A stretch of DNA of 64,000 bases from Natrinema zhouii (GTDB lineage: Archaea; Halobacteriota; Halobacteria; Halobacteriales; Natrialbaceae), in contig NZ_CP084885.1 in assembly GCF_013456555.2 (NCBI RefSeq), forward strand, positions 124,001-188,000, in the 5' to 3' direction. Numbering within the stretch: the stretch's first letter is position 1; every line of letters begins with the position of its first letter. Of the stretch, positions 42,992 through 51,011 are shown in pieces. Position numbers and translations under genes: made by a program. A model generated the notes under the pieces. It saw nothing but the letters and a program-made list of their open reading frames with translations, had not been told where the DNA came from and made no database searches.

Positions 42992-43285
42992 TCAATGGGA
43001 CGCCCAGCCGAAGAAGAGCCAGACATCGCCGTGTTTGCCTTTCATCCCGTGCTGTTCGCGATAGCGCTTGGCGGCCGCCGTACCCGAGCAGTTGATCGCT
43101 CCGGCGGGACCCCACTTCTGGCAGATTCGTTCGTCTCTGCCCTCTAGGTTAGCTGGTGCGCTAGAGTAGTGGGGATCGTCGGGGAGAAGCTCACAGGCTC
43201 GCTCGAACGCGGCGGCTCCGGTCTCGAACGACTCTCCACCGAGAACTTCCGTTGGAAGCTCGATACTGGCTGTCTCGTTCCCCAT
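42992..43285 (-). CDS. Unknown plasmid-type protein
   Basis: 97 residues from ATG 43285 (MGNETASIELPTEVLGGESF). Contains ERACELLPDDPHYSSAPANL, RICQKWGPAGAINCSGTAAA and KGKHGDVWLFFGW. No family recognised. The upstream 43290-43482 frame is also coding-like, and together they may be one gene with a frameshift near 43290. Confidence 0.6.
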   Translation of the reverse strand: MGNETASIELPTEVLGGESFETGAAAFERACELLPDDPHYSSAPANLEGRDERICQKWGPAGAINCSGTAAAKRYREQHGMKGKHGDVWLFFGWASH

Positions 43286-43289
43286 CGGA

Positions 43290-43482
43290 TGGCGGCGGAA
43301 ATCTTGAGCATCTTCCACTCCCCGTTATCGAAGTGTACCTCCAGGAGAGGGTGGTCAGAGCCGGATCTTGCACCGTCCGTACTCGGTTTGCCTTGCCAGA
43401 CGACGAACGGTGCGTCTTCGGGCCGGAACTCTTCGGATATTTCTCTCCTTCCAGGGTAATTCCGCCCCGTTGATGGCACCAC
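43290..43482 (-). pseudogene. Upstream coding frame, possibly the 5' half of the 42992 gene
   Basis: ATG 43482, with EEFRPEDAPFVVWQGKPSTD and HPLLEVHFDNGEWKML, clearly protein-like. After that the frame loses coding sense as the next gene's frame begins. Either a small separate gene with a degenerate tail or a frameshifted 5' half. Confidence 0.45.
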
Positions 43483-43506
43483 CGATAGTGGCTATATAAA
43501 GTCAGA

Positions 43507-44601
43507 TTATTCGTCACTTATCCGGGAGTAGTTGTTAATGACTTGGTAGAGGAACACAGCTCCCGTCCCCCAGTGTCCGAAAAAGAATGCGATAATCACT
43601 CCAAAAACAGCAATCATGGCTAAGTGGCCGGGTGAGATCCGTGCACTGGTTTCGTGAGCAATTGAGTTAGCGATGTTCCACCAACTCCTGTACACGTCGC
43701 GAGCAGTATCAGGATCAGCGTTACTGACCTGCTCAATCGCTTTTGCTCCTTCATCCTCGAATCTTTCTCGGTCTTTCAGTTCCTGCGCTCTCGGTTCGTG
43801 AAACTCGAGATCGTGAAATTGGGATCCGAGTTTTTGGTCCCCTTGTATCGCTGTCGGCATCTTGGCAGCTGCTGTAAGGTCAGCAGCCATTTCATCAGTG
43901 ATTCCAGCATGTTCCTCTTTGAAGAGTGCAAGCGTATCCGCAAGTGATTCCTCGAACTCCGCCATGGGTTTGAGACTACCCAGAAGAGATTGAGTGAACT
44001 CTTCTGACATTTGTTTTGAGGCAATTGCCGTGAAATCATCAATTGTATTGGTCATGGACGGCATTGTAGCGATGGTAGTAGCAAACTCCTCAGTGATACT
44101 GGTAAACGGCATAAAATCCTCGCTATCAAACATCTTGGCGTAAGGGTAGAACGAATTATCGGGAACCGATTGGTCTAAGTCTACCTCGTCCAGCATTCCT
44201 GTACGGATATATGAGCCAACAAATGCACGAATATCGTCCCTGACCTCGTCTACTGATCGGTCTTCTTCTTCACTCAGCTCTTCGACACCTTCTCCCCCGT
44301 AAAACTTCCTTCCGACTGTGGCGGCCAAGTTACCCACACTTTCTTCCGGTTTAGTGCAGATACAGGTATACAGTGACAGGAGACGCTGCGTTTCTGCTGC
44401 CTCAATGCCTAATTTGCCACAAACAATGGTAGTTGCATCTGCGGGTGTCTCAACGTTGCTATCACGATAAATTTGGCCAACTTCTCGTACCTGTACACAT
44501 TCTCTATAAGAAATTTGGTTGATGTTTTGGTTGCGACGCTTCTCTAAATGGTCGCGAAGCGAATCTGAGGGGCTAATTTCGTCATCATCGTTACCAGGCA
44601 T
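43507..44601 (-). CDS. Unknown protein with helical N-domain and C-terminal membrane anchor
   Basis: 364 residues from ATG 44601 (MPGNDDDEISPSDSLRDHLE). The N-terminal region (about 30-120) is helical with QISYRECVQVREVGQIYRD and KLGIEAAETQRLLSLYTCIC. The middle is a long amphipathic helical part (TSITEEFATTIATMPSMTNT, EFTQSLLGSLKPMAEFEESL). One hydrophobic anchor near the end (GHLAMIAVFGVIIAFFFGHW) is followed by YQVINNY. Lower GC than its neighbours. Not recognised; a membrane-tethered effector is one possibility. A MITE lies 91 bases upstream. Confidence 0.65.
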   Translation of the reverse strand: MPGNDDDEISPSDSLRDHLEKRRNQNINQISYRECVQVREVGQIYRDSNVETPADATTIVCGKLGIEAAETQRLLSLYTCICTKPEESVGNLAATVGRKFYGGEGVEELSEEEDRSVDEVRDDIRAFVGSYIRTGMLDEVDLDQSVPDNSFYPYAKMFDSEDFMPFTSITEEFATTIATMPSMTNTIDDFTAIASKQMSEEFTQSLLGSLKPMAEFEESLADTLALFKEEHAGITDEMAADLTAAAKMPTAIQGDQKLGSQFHDLEFHEPRAQELKDRERFEDEGAKAIEQVSNADPDTARDVYRSWWNIANSIAHETSARISPGHLAMIAVFGVIIAFFFGHWGTGAVFLYQVINNYSRISDE

Positions 44602-44691
44602 GGATCTTGTATAGCAAGGGATAGTGGACGGTTTTAACCGTTCCTCTTCCAACATCATTGTGGTGCCTCACATTCAAACCGCCCGAAAATA

Positions 44692-44973
44692 TGCCGTGTT
44701 GAATAGCGATCGAATCAGTCGAGATTACGGGTTAGAAGGGTGAAGACGAGGAAATCAGTTCTTGATTATGGAAGTTGATCTCCTCGACTTTGTTCAGGAG
44801 TGTAAGCGGTTAGCCAAACAAGGTTGGGGAAGCACGCAGGCGAGCCCGCCATAGTACCTCAGAGAACTTCTTAAATACAGGTGCCGTGAAATCGTCCTCA
44901 TGTTCGCAATCACCAACATAGAACCGCTCTGTGAGCCGCTCTAACCATGACTCAGCACCTATTCAACACGGCA
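44692..44973 (+). mobile_element. 282-bp MITE derived from the IS5-like element
   Basis: Starts TGCCGTGTTGAATAGCGATC and ends in the inverse. The first 125 bases match the left end and transposase start (MEVDLLDFVQEC-like), and the last 115 match the right end (VLMFAITNIEPLCEPL, stop) of the complete element at 46884. About 650 internal bases are missing, so it can only move in trans. Confidence 0.85.
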
Positions 44974-44996
44974 GGTAATTCAAGGCCATCGGCGTA

Positions 44997-45233
44997 TCAC
45001 CCGCTTGTGGAACGGTACAGGCACCGCTCGCACTCGAGAAACTGCTCACCCTCTTCAGTGAATCGACCAGCCAACACCGCTGCCTCGCAGCGGGGACACG
45101 GATCACCATGGGTGTATTCGCCTTTGACTGGCGGATCGGGAGTCGCTGCGGCTAGCGCGAGTATGCGTGTTCTTGGGTCTGGATATGTGACCTGTCGTCC
45201 GCCGTTGTGGGTGCTCTCGGAAGGGTCAGTCAT
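44997..45233 (-). CDS. Small zinc-ribbon protein
   Basis: 78 residues from ATG 45233. The C-terminal ribbon reads DPCPRCEAAVLAGRFTEEGE, FLECERCLYRS (two CxxC). It overlaps the previous gene by 8 bases. Its 3' end abuts the MITE. Function unknown. Confidence 0.7.
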   Translation of the reverse strand: MTDPSESTHNGGRQVTYPDPRTRILALAAATPDPPVKGEYTHGDPCPRCEAAVLAGRFTEEGEQFLECERCLYRSTSG

Positions 45234-45549
45234 TACTCTCACCGGGTGAACCGAAGAGGAACTGTGCGCTGGCGTCCTCGCCCGTCAGCGTCAGCTGGTC
45301 GTCGGCCGTCTCCGCGAACAGCGATGTCTGGTCGGTATTGTCGCCCTCCGAGTATCGAACTTCGACGCGATCGTCGACACCGAACTCGCTGGCCACGGGG
45401 CGATCGAGTCGTGTTTCGACCTCGCGATGGCTGACGTCAGCACCGAAATCCTCGAGAGAGGTCGCAACGCTTTCTTCGGTCGGTTCGAGTCCGCCGTCAG
45501 CGGTGAACGCTGTCTGCTGTTGGATCGTGATCTCGGGTCGATCTGTCAT
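45226..45549 (-). CDS. Acidic beta-rich protein of unknown function
   Basis: 107 residues from ATG 45549 (MTDRPEITIQQQTAFTADGG). Strand-rich middle with VASEFGVDDRVEVRYSEGDN and AETADDQLTLTGEDASAQFL. Leader element 6-38 bases upstream with a good GGAGGG ribosome site. Couples to the zinc-ribbon gene. Confidence 0.65.
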   Translation of the reverse strand: MTDRPEITIQQQTAFTADGGLEPTEESVATSLEDFGADVSHREVETRLDRPVASEFGVDDRVEVRYSEGDNTDQTSLFAETADDQLTLTGEDASAQFLFGSPGESND

Positions 45550-45554
45550 CTGTA

Positions 45555-45587
45555 AAACCCTCCTCCCCTCTCGAGGGTGCAAACAAC
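45555..45587 (-). promoter_or_regulatory. Leader element with overlapping ribosome site
   Basis: On the minus strand GTGTTGTTTGCACCCTCGAG, then AGGGGAGGAGGGTTTTACAG before ATG. The 5' ACCCTC can pair with the adjacent GAGGGG or with GAGGGT in the Shine-Dalgarno stretch. Confidence 0.65.
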
Positions 45588-45626
45588 ACTCTCAAATCTT
45601 CGCAGGCGTCGCAATCGGTGGACCAG

Positions 45627-45836
45627 TCACGACTCCTCACGAAGTTTTTCAGCTCGCTGGGCTAGCAGTTTGAGGATCGGAAGGCGTTGTTGGTGCTTGT
45701 TTTCGTAGGCGACACACGCCTGCAGTGTCTCCATGTCGGTGATCGTCGCGACTCCCGCATCAATGATCCGGGGATTCGACGACTCGAGGCGCTGCTGGGG
45801 CGTCAGTGGCTCGTCAGTCTGGTCGGTATCTAACAT
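45627..45836 (-). CDS. Small helical protein of unknown function
   Basis: 69 residues: MLDTDQTDEPLTPQQRLESS, then IDAGVATITDMETLQACVAY and LPILKLLAQRAEKLR. Leader element 13 bases upstream. No family recognised. Confidence 0.65.
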   Translation of the reverse strand: MLDTDQTDEPLTPQQRLESSNPRIIDAGVATITDMETLQACVAYENKHQQRLPILKLLAQRAEKLREES

Positions 45837-45849
45837 TGTGGGATCCTCT

Positions 45850-45883
45850 CACCCCTTGAGGAGAGAAACAACACCACCAACTG
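45850..45883 (-). promoter_or_regulatory. Leader element upstream of the 69-aa gene
   Basis: Minus strand GGTGGTGTTGTTTCTCTCCT then CAAGGGGTGAGAGGATCC. Stem CTCTCCTC/GAGGAGAG-like pairing. Confidence 0.6.
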
Positions 45884-45933
45884 CTTACGTTGGTGTGGTA
45901 TCAGTCGATCCAACGGTTGATTCTTTTCTGAAA

Positions 45934-46311
45934 TTATTCAGTCTCATGGAATTCACTATATCCGGGAGAGGTAGCCATTTGGATGATCTCGAACGTATAT
46001 TTGGTTTGTGGCTTCCACTCTGGATTAATATACTTTGCAACAGAACTGACCACGGGTTCATCGTGCTGCCGCATTTCCTGATATAGCTCTTCTTGTGAGC
46101 GGGGCTTGATGTATTCTGACATTTTTCCCCACCGATCACAGGCTGGGAACTCTCCAGGGCTCATTTCCTGAAACACCCCTTCTTCGATTAGGAGGGCCTC
46201 AAGACCGTGAATCACATTATCGGCAGGATGGTGAAGCCTGCTATCCTCGATATAGTGTGCGTCTAAGAGTTCTTGCGGATACTCTTCATCAGAGACGTTC
46301 ACGTCGTCCAT
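45934..46311 (-). CDS. Hypothetical acidic protein
   Basis: 125 residues from ATG 46311 (MDDVNVSDEEYPQELLDAHY). HPADNVIHGLEALLIEEGVF and SQEELYQEMRQHDEPVVSSV are helical. Lower GC and no recognised family. Lies just downstream of the broken tbp. Confidence 0.6.
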   Translation of the reverse strand: MDDVNVSDEEYPQELLDAHYIEDSRLHHPADNVIHGLEALLIEEGVFQEMSPGEFPACDRWGKMSEYIKPRSQEELYQEMRQHDEPVVSSVAKYINPEWKPQTKYTFEIIQMATSPGYSEFHETE

Positions 46312-46372
46312 GACTCGTGTTGGTGTTTTAGAGTGATAATCATTCTCGATTGTTGATCTTCCCCCACGCAGG

Positions 46373-46883
46373 TCACGTCTCCAGGAGCTCGAGCTCGAGT
46401 AACCGTGTCTGAACCGTCTCAATCGCTGCTTCTGCGTCTGTCGGGTGTTCACCACCTGTAATCACGAGTTTGCCGCTGCCGAACAGTAAGGCGACGACAT
46501 CCGGCTCGTCCAATCGATAGACCAACCCCGGGAATTGTTCTGGTTCGTACTCGACTGCTTCTAACCCAAGGCCGATCGCGATCGCATTAAGATTGAGGCG
46601 AGTGCCGAAATCACCACTCGTTACGATATTTTGGACCGTCACCTCTGGGTCAGCTGGCACCGCAATGCCTAACGACCGAAACTTTTCGACCGTGATCCGG
46701 ACTGCCTCTTCGAGATTATCAATTGATGAGGCACCAGTACAGACGAGTTTGCCCGATCGAAAGAGCAGCGACGCTGCCTTCGGATCGGTCGTTCGATAAA
46801 CCAACCCCGGAAATTGCTCTGGGTCGTATGAGACGTCTTCGAGATCGTCAGCAAGGGTTTCGAGATTGAGTTCCTGCTCAAGG
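46373..46883 (-). pseudogene. tbp: TATA-box-binding protein missing its N-terminus (IS insertion)
   Basis: 170 codons cover both TBP repeats: YDPEQFPGLVYRTTDPKAAS with LLFRSGKLVCTGA, and YEPEQFPGLVYRLDEPDVVA with LLFGSGKLVITGG. The pseudo-twofold saddle is complete from LEQELNLETLADDL on. The normal start (an INIENVVASTGI-like segment) is absent because the IS5-like element begins at 46884. No start codon lies in frame within the IS end. Like plasmid tfb genes, extra tbp copies diversify promoters in haloarchaea; this one is probably silent, or starts at the internal Met at 46804. Confidence 0.85.
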
Positions 46884-47813
46884 TGCCGTGTTGAATAGCG
46901 ATCTAATCGGCTGATATCGCGGGTTAGAAGGGCGAAGCCGAGGAAATCGATTCTGACCTATGGAAGTCGATCTCCTCGACTTCGTTGAGCAGTGTCGACA
47001 CCTAGCCAAACAAGCGTTGGGGAAGCACGCGGGCGAGCCCGCCAGCGGCGGGTTCGCCCGCTGGGTGCACGTCGTTCTGCACTGTTTCCGACTCGAAGAC
47101 GGCCACAGCTACCGTGAAACGCCGAATCGGCTGAAGTACATGACCGAGATTCGTGACGTGCTCGGCTTAGACCGAGACGATCTTCCTGAGTTCACCACGA
47201 TCTACAAATCGTTCGACCGTCTCAAAATGTGGGTATGGCGGGCGTTGCTGCGCGTTTCAGCGCAGCAACACCCGCAGTCTGGTCACGCAGCTCTCGACAG
47301 TACGTTCTTCGACCGCCGCTCAGCCTCCTCGTACTACCGCCAGCGGTCTGGAAGCGACGTGCAGACGCTGAAAGTGACGACATTAACCGATATAGAATCA
47401 CTCGCTGTTCTCGATGTGCATATCTCAGCACGATGGAAACACGATACGAAGACTGGGCCGCAGGTCGTCCGCCGGAACGCGGACGACCTGCTGTCCGTCT
47501 CGGCTGACAAAGCCTTCCACAACTGGCACACCAAGTACGAATTCTATGCGCTCGGTGTCGAACCGCTCATCTTACAACGTGGATCGAGACCACTCACGGT
47601 AGGACATAACGCGCTCATCCGGGCAAAAGGCTACTCACAGCGCTGGATGGCCGAAACTTCCTACTCAACGACGAAGCGCTCGCACGGCGACGCCGTGCGA
47701 GCGCTGGGCTGGTATCGACAGTTTCGTGAGATCGTCCTCATGTTCGCCATCGTCAATATAGAACCGCTCTGTGAGCCACTCTAACCGTGATTCAGCAGCT
47801 ATTCAACACGGCA
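46884..47813 (+). mobile_element. Complete IS5-like element (TGCCGTGTTGAATAGC ends)
   Basis: 930 bp with TIR TGCCGTGTTGAATAGC/GCTATTCAACACGGCA. It is the parent of the MITE at 44692 and the solo end at 8507. The flanking bases do not repeat, so the tbp side was probably deleted or rearranged after insertion. Confidence 0.87.
46960..47784 (+). CDS. IS5-family transposase
   Basis: 274 residues. ALDSTFFDRRSASSYYR carries the first Asp and VSADKAFHNWHTKYEFYALG the second. The third carboxylate region reads SQRWMAETSYSTTKRSHGDA (E), then YRQFREIVLMFAIVNIE. Uninterrupted and likely active; it could mobilise the MITE. Confidence 0.9.
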   Translation: MEVDLLDFVEQCRHLAKQALGKHAGEPASGGFARWVHVVLHCFRLEDGHSYRETPNRLKYMTEIRDVLGLDRDDLPEFTTIYKSFDRLKMWVWRALLRVSAQQHPQSGHAALDSTFFDRRSASSYYRQRSGSDVQTLKVTTLTDIESLAVLDVHISARWKHDTKTGPQVVRRNADDLLSVSADKAFHNWHTKYEFYALGVEPLILQRGSRPLTVGHNALIRAKGYSQRWMAETSYSTTKRSHGDAVRALGWYRQFREIVLMFAIVNIEPLCEPL

Positions 47814-47905
47814 GCAATATAGAATCTGCAATTCTGTTGTATTCATAACACCTCGAAACATCCATAAGGAGCTATTGCATTGGGTGTTCCAATGGAAGAG
47901 TTGCG

Positions 47906-48298
47906 ATGAGTGGGGATCTGTTCGTCATCGATGACAATCCGGGGGATATTCGGTTCATTGAGGAGGCACTCTTCGTCTCAGAACTGACCCCGACTATCCA
48001 TACTGTGAATACCAAGGATGAGGCACTTGATATCATCCATCAGCGAAACGAGTACAAGGATACACCCCGCCCGGATGTGGTGCTGCTCGATTGGCGGCTC
48101 TCTCAGACGACCGGCAAAGAGATATTGGACGTTGCTAAGTCAGTCACTCCACCCCTCCCTGTCGTCGTAATGACAAGCTCGGAACCAGAAATGCAGTCCG
48201 AGAATGCACCGGTATCACGGGCAGACCAAATCATCGAGAAGCCAACAGATCCCGAGATGTACGTTGAACTGCTCCGACCATACCTCACCGCTCAATAA
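47906..48298 (+). CDS. Stand-alone response-regulator receiver
   Basis: 130 residues, a single REC domain: FVIDDNPGDIRFIEEAL (acidic pair), PDVVLLDWRLSQTTGKEI with the phosphorylated Asp near 55, VVVMTSSEPE, and IIEKPTDPEMYVELL with the conserved Lys. It has no output domain. In haloarchaea such receivers pair with HalOD1 or bacterio-opsin-type partners; a HalOD1 gene lies convergent at 48424. Confidence 0.9.
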   Translation: MSGDLFVIDDNPGDIRFIEEALFVSELTPTIHTVNTKDEALDIIHQRNEYKDTPRPDVVLLDWRLSQTTGKEILDVAKSVTPPLPVVVMTSSEPEMQSENAPVSRADQIIEKPTDPEMYVELLRPYLTAQ

Positions 48299-48423
48299 GC
48301 ATGTGTAGTGAGCATTTATTTCACAGTAAAATACATATGAAGAATAGGATTTCAACAGAGTCAATCGAAACTAAGACAGAGTCTACAGTCCGCACGACTC
48401 ACTGCTGATCGAGCGTTCGTGGT

Positions 48424-48678
48424 TCAGGTGGCACGAACGAGCAGCATCTTCTCGGTGAGTTTGACGTCATACTCACCGACTGAGAACGCGACCGACACCG
48501 ATTCGCCGGTTGTGACGAGACGATCGAGCGCCTCAGGGTCGATCGTGTCGGACAAGACGATCCCGTGGGTTGGTCCCAACTCGGTTGACGGGCAGTTTTC
48601 GAGACTTGCGATCGCTTCGATAATTGCAATGCTCGGCGGCGTTTCCGACCACGCGTATTCAAGTTGCCTAGTTTCCAT
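48424..48678 (-). CDS. HalOD1 output-domain protein
   Basis: 84 residues: SIAIIEAIASLENCPSTELG, LSDTIDPEALDRLVTTGESV, VAFSVGEYDVKLTEK. Third stand-alone HalOD1. Last gene of a four-gene operon; it overlaps the zinc gene before it by 11 bases. Confidence 0.8.
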   Translation of the reverse strand: METRQLEYAWSETPPSIAIIEAIASLENCPSTELGPTHGIVLSDTIDPEALDRLVTTGESVSVAFSVGEYDVKLTEKMLLVRAT

Positions 48679-48835
48679 GATTCACCTCCTCCGCTAGCCC
48701 GGCCCCTGCTCCTGAAAATCTCGCGCGCTGGGTTCGGCAGTTCGGACAAGCGTGGAGCGTTCCGGTGTTGTCCGCAAATACCCGCTTGTACTGTTCTGTG
48801 ACGTGCGCGCCACAGTTCGAACACTCAGGCATCAT
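48668..48835 (-). CDS. DUF7563-type small zinc protein (55 aa)
   Basis: ATG 48835: MMPECSNCGAHVTEQYKRVF, then LHACPNCRTQRARF. Two CxxC knuckles flank a short beta segment as in haloarchaeal DUF7563 proteins. It overlaps upstream (TGATG) and downstream genes. Confidence 0.65.
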   Translation of the reverse strand: MMPECSNCGAHVTEQYKRVFADNTGTLHACPNCRTQRARFSGAGAGLAEEVNHGN

Positions 48836-49011
48836 CAGGCCTCCACAGCCGTATGTTCGTACATGGCACGCGTCGTCTCGAGTTCAGCGATTGCATCTGC
48901 GAGAGTCAACGGCTCGGCCAGGTGCTCCTCGAGCGTTCGCAGATCGGCCAGCACTGCTTCGAGTTCGGCCTGCACCCTCTCGTCAGGCCAGCTGTCGACG
49001 GATTCACTCAT
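48835..49011 (-). CDS. Small helical protein (58 aa)
   Basis: ATG 49011: MSESVDSWPDERVQAELEAV, then LEEHLAEPLTLADAIAELET. A single long helix pair like the tail of the protein at 30344, indicating that the two operons are related. Overlaps both neighbours. Confidence 0.6.
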   Translation of the reverse strand: MSESVDSWPDERVQAELEAVLADLRTLEEHLAEPLTLADAIAELETTRAMYEHTAVEA

Positions 49012-49331
49012 CGCGACTCACGCTCCGGGCAGCCAGGCGCATGCGACAGGTTGTCCCGTCCACCGAGTTCGACCAGCAGCTCGCGTTCGCAGTACGTACA
49101 TCGGACGTACGCCTTCCCGCCCTGTTCCGGCGGTTCGACATGCCGCGTGTACGTCGATTTCTCGGACTCACTCTGAGTAGCCTCGGCGGCTACGGTTCCG
49201 CCGTCGGGAACCACCTGCTCTGTACGAGCAGTCACCTCGGCTTCCGCACGCAGGCGCAGTTTTCGGCCCGTGTCAGTTTCGTAATATTCGGATCGCTGTA
49301 CCACTCGATCGATGGTTCTGAACTGGTTCAT
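49008..49331 (-). CDS. Zinc-binding protein heading a four-gene operon
   Basis: 107 residues. A beta-rich start (RVVQRSEYYETDTGRKLRLR) and a C-terminal cluster VRCTYCERELLVELGG, LSHAPGCPE (C-x2-C...H-x4-C). ATGA overlap with the next gene. Leader element directly before the ATG with a GGAGGG ribosome site. Confidence 0.68.
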   Translation of the reverse strand: MNQFRTIDRVVQRSEYYETDTGRKLRLRAEAEVTARTEQVVPDGGTVAAEATQSESEKSTYTRHVEPPEQGGKAYVRCTYCERELLVELGGRDNLSHAPGCPERESR

Positions 49332-49340
49332 CGGTTCAAA

Positions 49341-49371
49341 CCCTCCACCCCTCTCAAGGGTGGAACAACAC
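49341..49371 (-). promoter_or_regulatory. Leader element upstream of the 49331 operon
   Basis: Minus strand GTGTTGTTCCACCCTTGAGA then GGGGTGGAGGGTTTGAACCG before the ATG. CCACCC may pair with GGGTGG next to the ribosome site. Confidence 0.65.
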
Positions 49372-49438
49372 TACGTGCTGTCACGGTCGAATCGGTCGCT
49401 GTGGAGCCTGCGATGGAGGGAGTCCAAGGAACCGAACC

Positions 49439-49783
49439 TCACGTCTCGCCTCCGCTCGGATCCACACGTGTGATTTGTCCGACCTTTCCGTGGGTGCCCG
49501 CCAGTACCAGCGAAACGTGCTCGAGCATCGAGATATCGGCCACAATCGTGTTCCCATCCTTCTGGAGGACGACGACGCCGCTGTCGTGGAGCCAGACAGA
49601 GACGCCGATGCCCCAATGATGCCATCGACCCGGTGAGAGCGCTCTCGACGGGAGTGAGAGACTCTCGTCACCGCGATCGATCGCCGCCTGCATGCCCTGA
49701 CGAAGCGCCCACACTTGCGATTCGGTGAGCGTGTCCTCGGGTGCGTCAATCTCGTCGACGTACGTCAGCAGATCGGCCACCAT
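49439..49783 (-). CDS. Unknown beta-rich protein, last of a three-gene operon
   Basis: 114 residues from ATG 49783 (MVADLLTYVDEIDAPEDTLT). Helical start, then strands: HHWGIGVSVWLHDSGVVVLQ and EHVSLVLAGTHGKVGQITRV. Couples to the preceding gene by ATGA overlap. No family recognised. Confidence 0.65.
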   Translation of the reverse strand: MVADLLTYVDEIDAPEDTLTESQVWALRQGMQAAIDRGDESLSLPSRALSPGRWHHWGIGVSVWLHDSGVVVLQKDGNTIVADISMLEHVSLVLAGTHGKVGQITRVDPSGGET

Positions 49784-50247
49784 CACGTCTCACCTCCGAT
49801 GATCCGATCGACCTCATCCAGTTCACGCGCTTCAGCGGCCTCGTCCTCATATCCCACGTCGGTGGCATAGCGCTCGAGGAGGGCCACGGCTCCATCGTCG
49901 TCCGTGGCTGCTCGTTCGAACAACTTCTCAAGGGCGGTGACGACCACCCGATCGGCGACCTGGCGGCCAGCATCAGCTGCTTCACTTTCGATGCGACCAA
50001 GTCGTGACTCGGGATACGCGTAGGTTTTCGAGGGCCTGGACTTCAGATTTGAACAGTAGACGACATCGAACACGCGATCGTCATTGGTTGTGTCGAATCG
50101 TGAGTTCCCATAGTTATCTAACAGATTGTAGTTGTTCACTTCGGACCACTCGGCTACCGTCTGTCCAGTATCGGTGACCACGTGCACTGGCCGCCCCTGT
50201 GCAAGATCCAAGCAGACGTCACCAAGTTTGATCGACTGTTCGCTCAT
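49783..50247 (-). CDS. Unknown acidic protein, middle gene of the operon
   Basis: 154 residues. The first half (KLGDVCLDLAQGRPVHVVTD) suggests a small beta barrel that recurs in haloarchaeal plasmid proteins. The second half is helical and acidic (LERYATDVGYEDEAAEAREL). Overlaps both neighbours by 4 bases. Confidence 0.65.
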   Translation of the reverse strand: MSEQSIKLGDVCLDLAQGRPVHVVTDTGQTVAEWSEVNNYNLLDNYGNSRFDTTNDDRVFDVVYCSNLKSRPSKTYAYPESRLGRIESEAADAGRQVADRVVVTALEKLFERAATDDDGAVALLERYATDVGYEDEAAEARELDEVDRIIGGET

Positions 50248-50889
50248 CGGCTCACCTCGTCGTCACTGAGAGTGCGAGCAAGCGTTGCGGCCTGCTGTTC
50301 AATCGGCTCGTGGTGGGCGTGTCTGACGTTCAGGAGCGCAAGGTGCGCTCCAAGCCCCCACAACTCTGCCCGGTGCAGCTCGTCAGCAAACTCCGTGAGA
50401 ACGTCGTCAGTTGTCTGGCGACCATCGGTGAGACCGTTGATCCGAGCTGCAATCTGATGAGGGATCGTATCTCGACAAGAAGGATCTCGTCCTGTGTAGT
50501 CGGCCATCGTCTCGACGAGTCCCGCAAATGCCTCAACACGTCCGTCGACCGTGATGTCCCACTCTTCAAGGTCATCCTCGTCGACGGCATACGTCACAGC
50601 GTCGGGTTCCTGTCTCTCGAGGAGAGCCTCGAGAGCCGCTCGCTTCCAGCTGCGGTAATCGCGGAAGCTCCAGAACGTGGCGAACTCTTCGAGCGTTTCG
50701 ATCGAGTACTCGATCGAGATGTCGGCGCGAATACGCTCGGTCGTCTCGGCACTATAATCAGTGATCCGGGTGACCGGCCCACTGGCAGTCGCGAGGAACC
50801 GTCGTGGAAGCGGCGTCGTGCAGTCGGTTGACTGCTCGTTATCGGGTGTTTCCGTTGGTTGTGCTGCTGTCTCGTCTGCTCGTGACATC
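50244..50889 (-). CDS. Unknown helical protein, first gene of the operon
   Basis: 214 residues from ATG 50889 (MSRADETAAQPTETPDNEQS), chosen because the leader element's GGAGGG lies 8 bases before it. Helical body: ETLEEFATFWSFRDYRSWKR and AFAGLVETMADYTGRDPSCR. No family recognised. Operon order 50889, 50247, 49783. Confidence 0.65.
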
Positions 50890-50895
50890 TGTGAT

Positions 50896-50927
50896 ACCCT
50901 CCATCCCTCTCGAGGGTGCAACAACAC
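50896..50927 (-). promoter_or_regulatory. Leader element upstream of the 50889 operon
   Basis: Minus strand GTGTTGTTGCACCCTCGAGA then GGGATGGAGGGTATCACAG before the ATG. ACCCTC can pair with GAGGGA or with the ribosome-site GAGGGT. Confidence 0.65.
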
Positions 50928-50970
50928 CACGTGCGGTATGTTCGTGCGGATGCCGGTCGACTCTGACAGA

Positions 50971-51011
50971 GTTACCCCACGATTTAGAGTCATCTCTGCC
51001 CGTGGGGTAAC
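50971..51011. promoter_or_regulatory. Second GTTACCCCAC / GTGGGGTAAC inverted repeat
   Basis: Arms identical to those at 42864-42906, with a 21-base spacer. Lies between the SWIM gene stop (51012) and the leader element of the 50889 operon. Confidence 0.6.
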
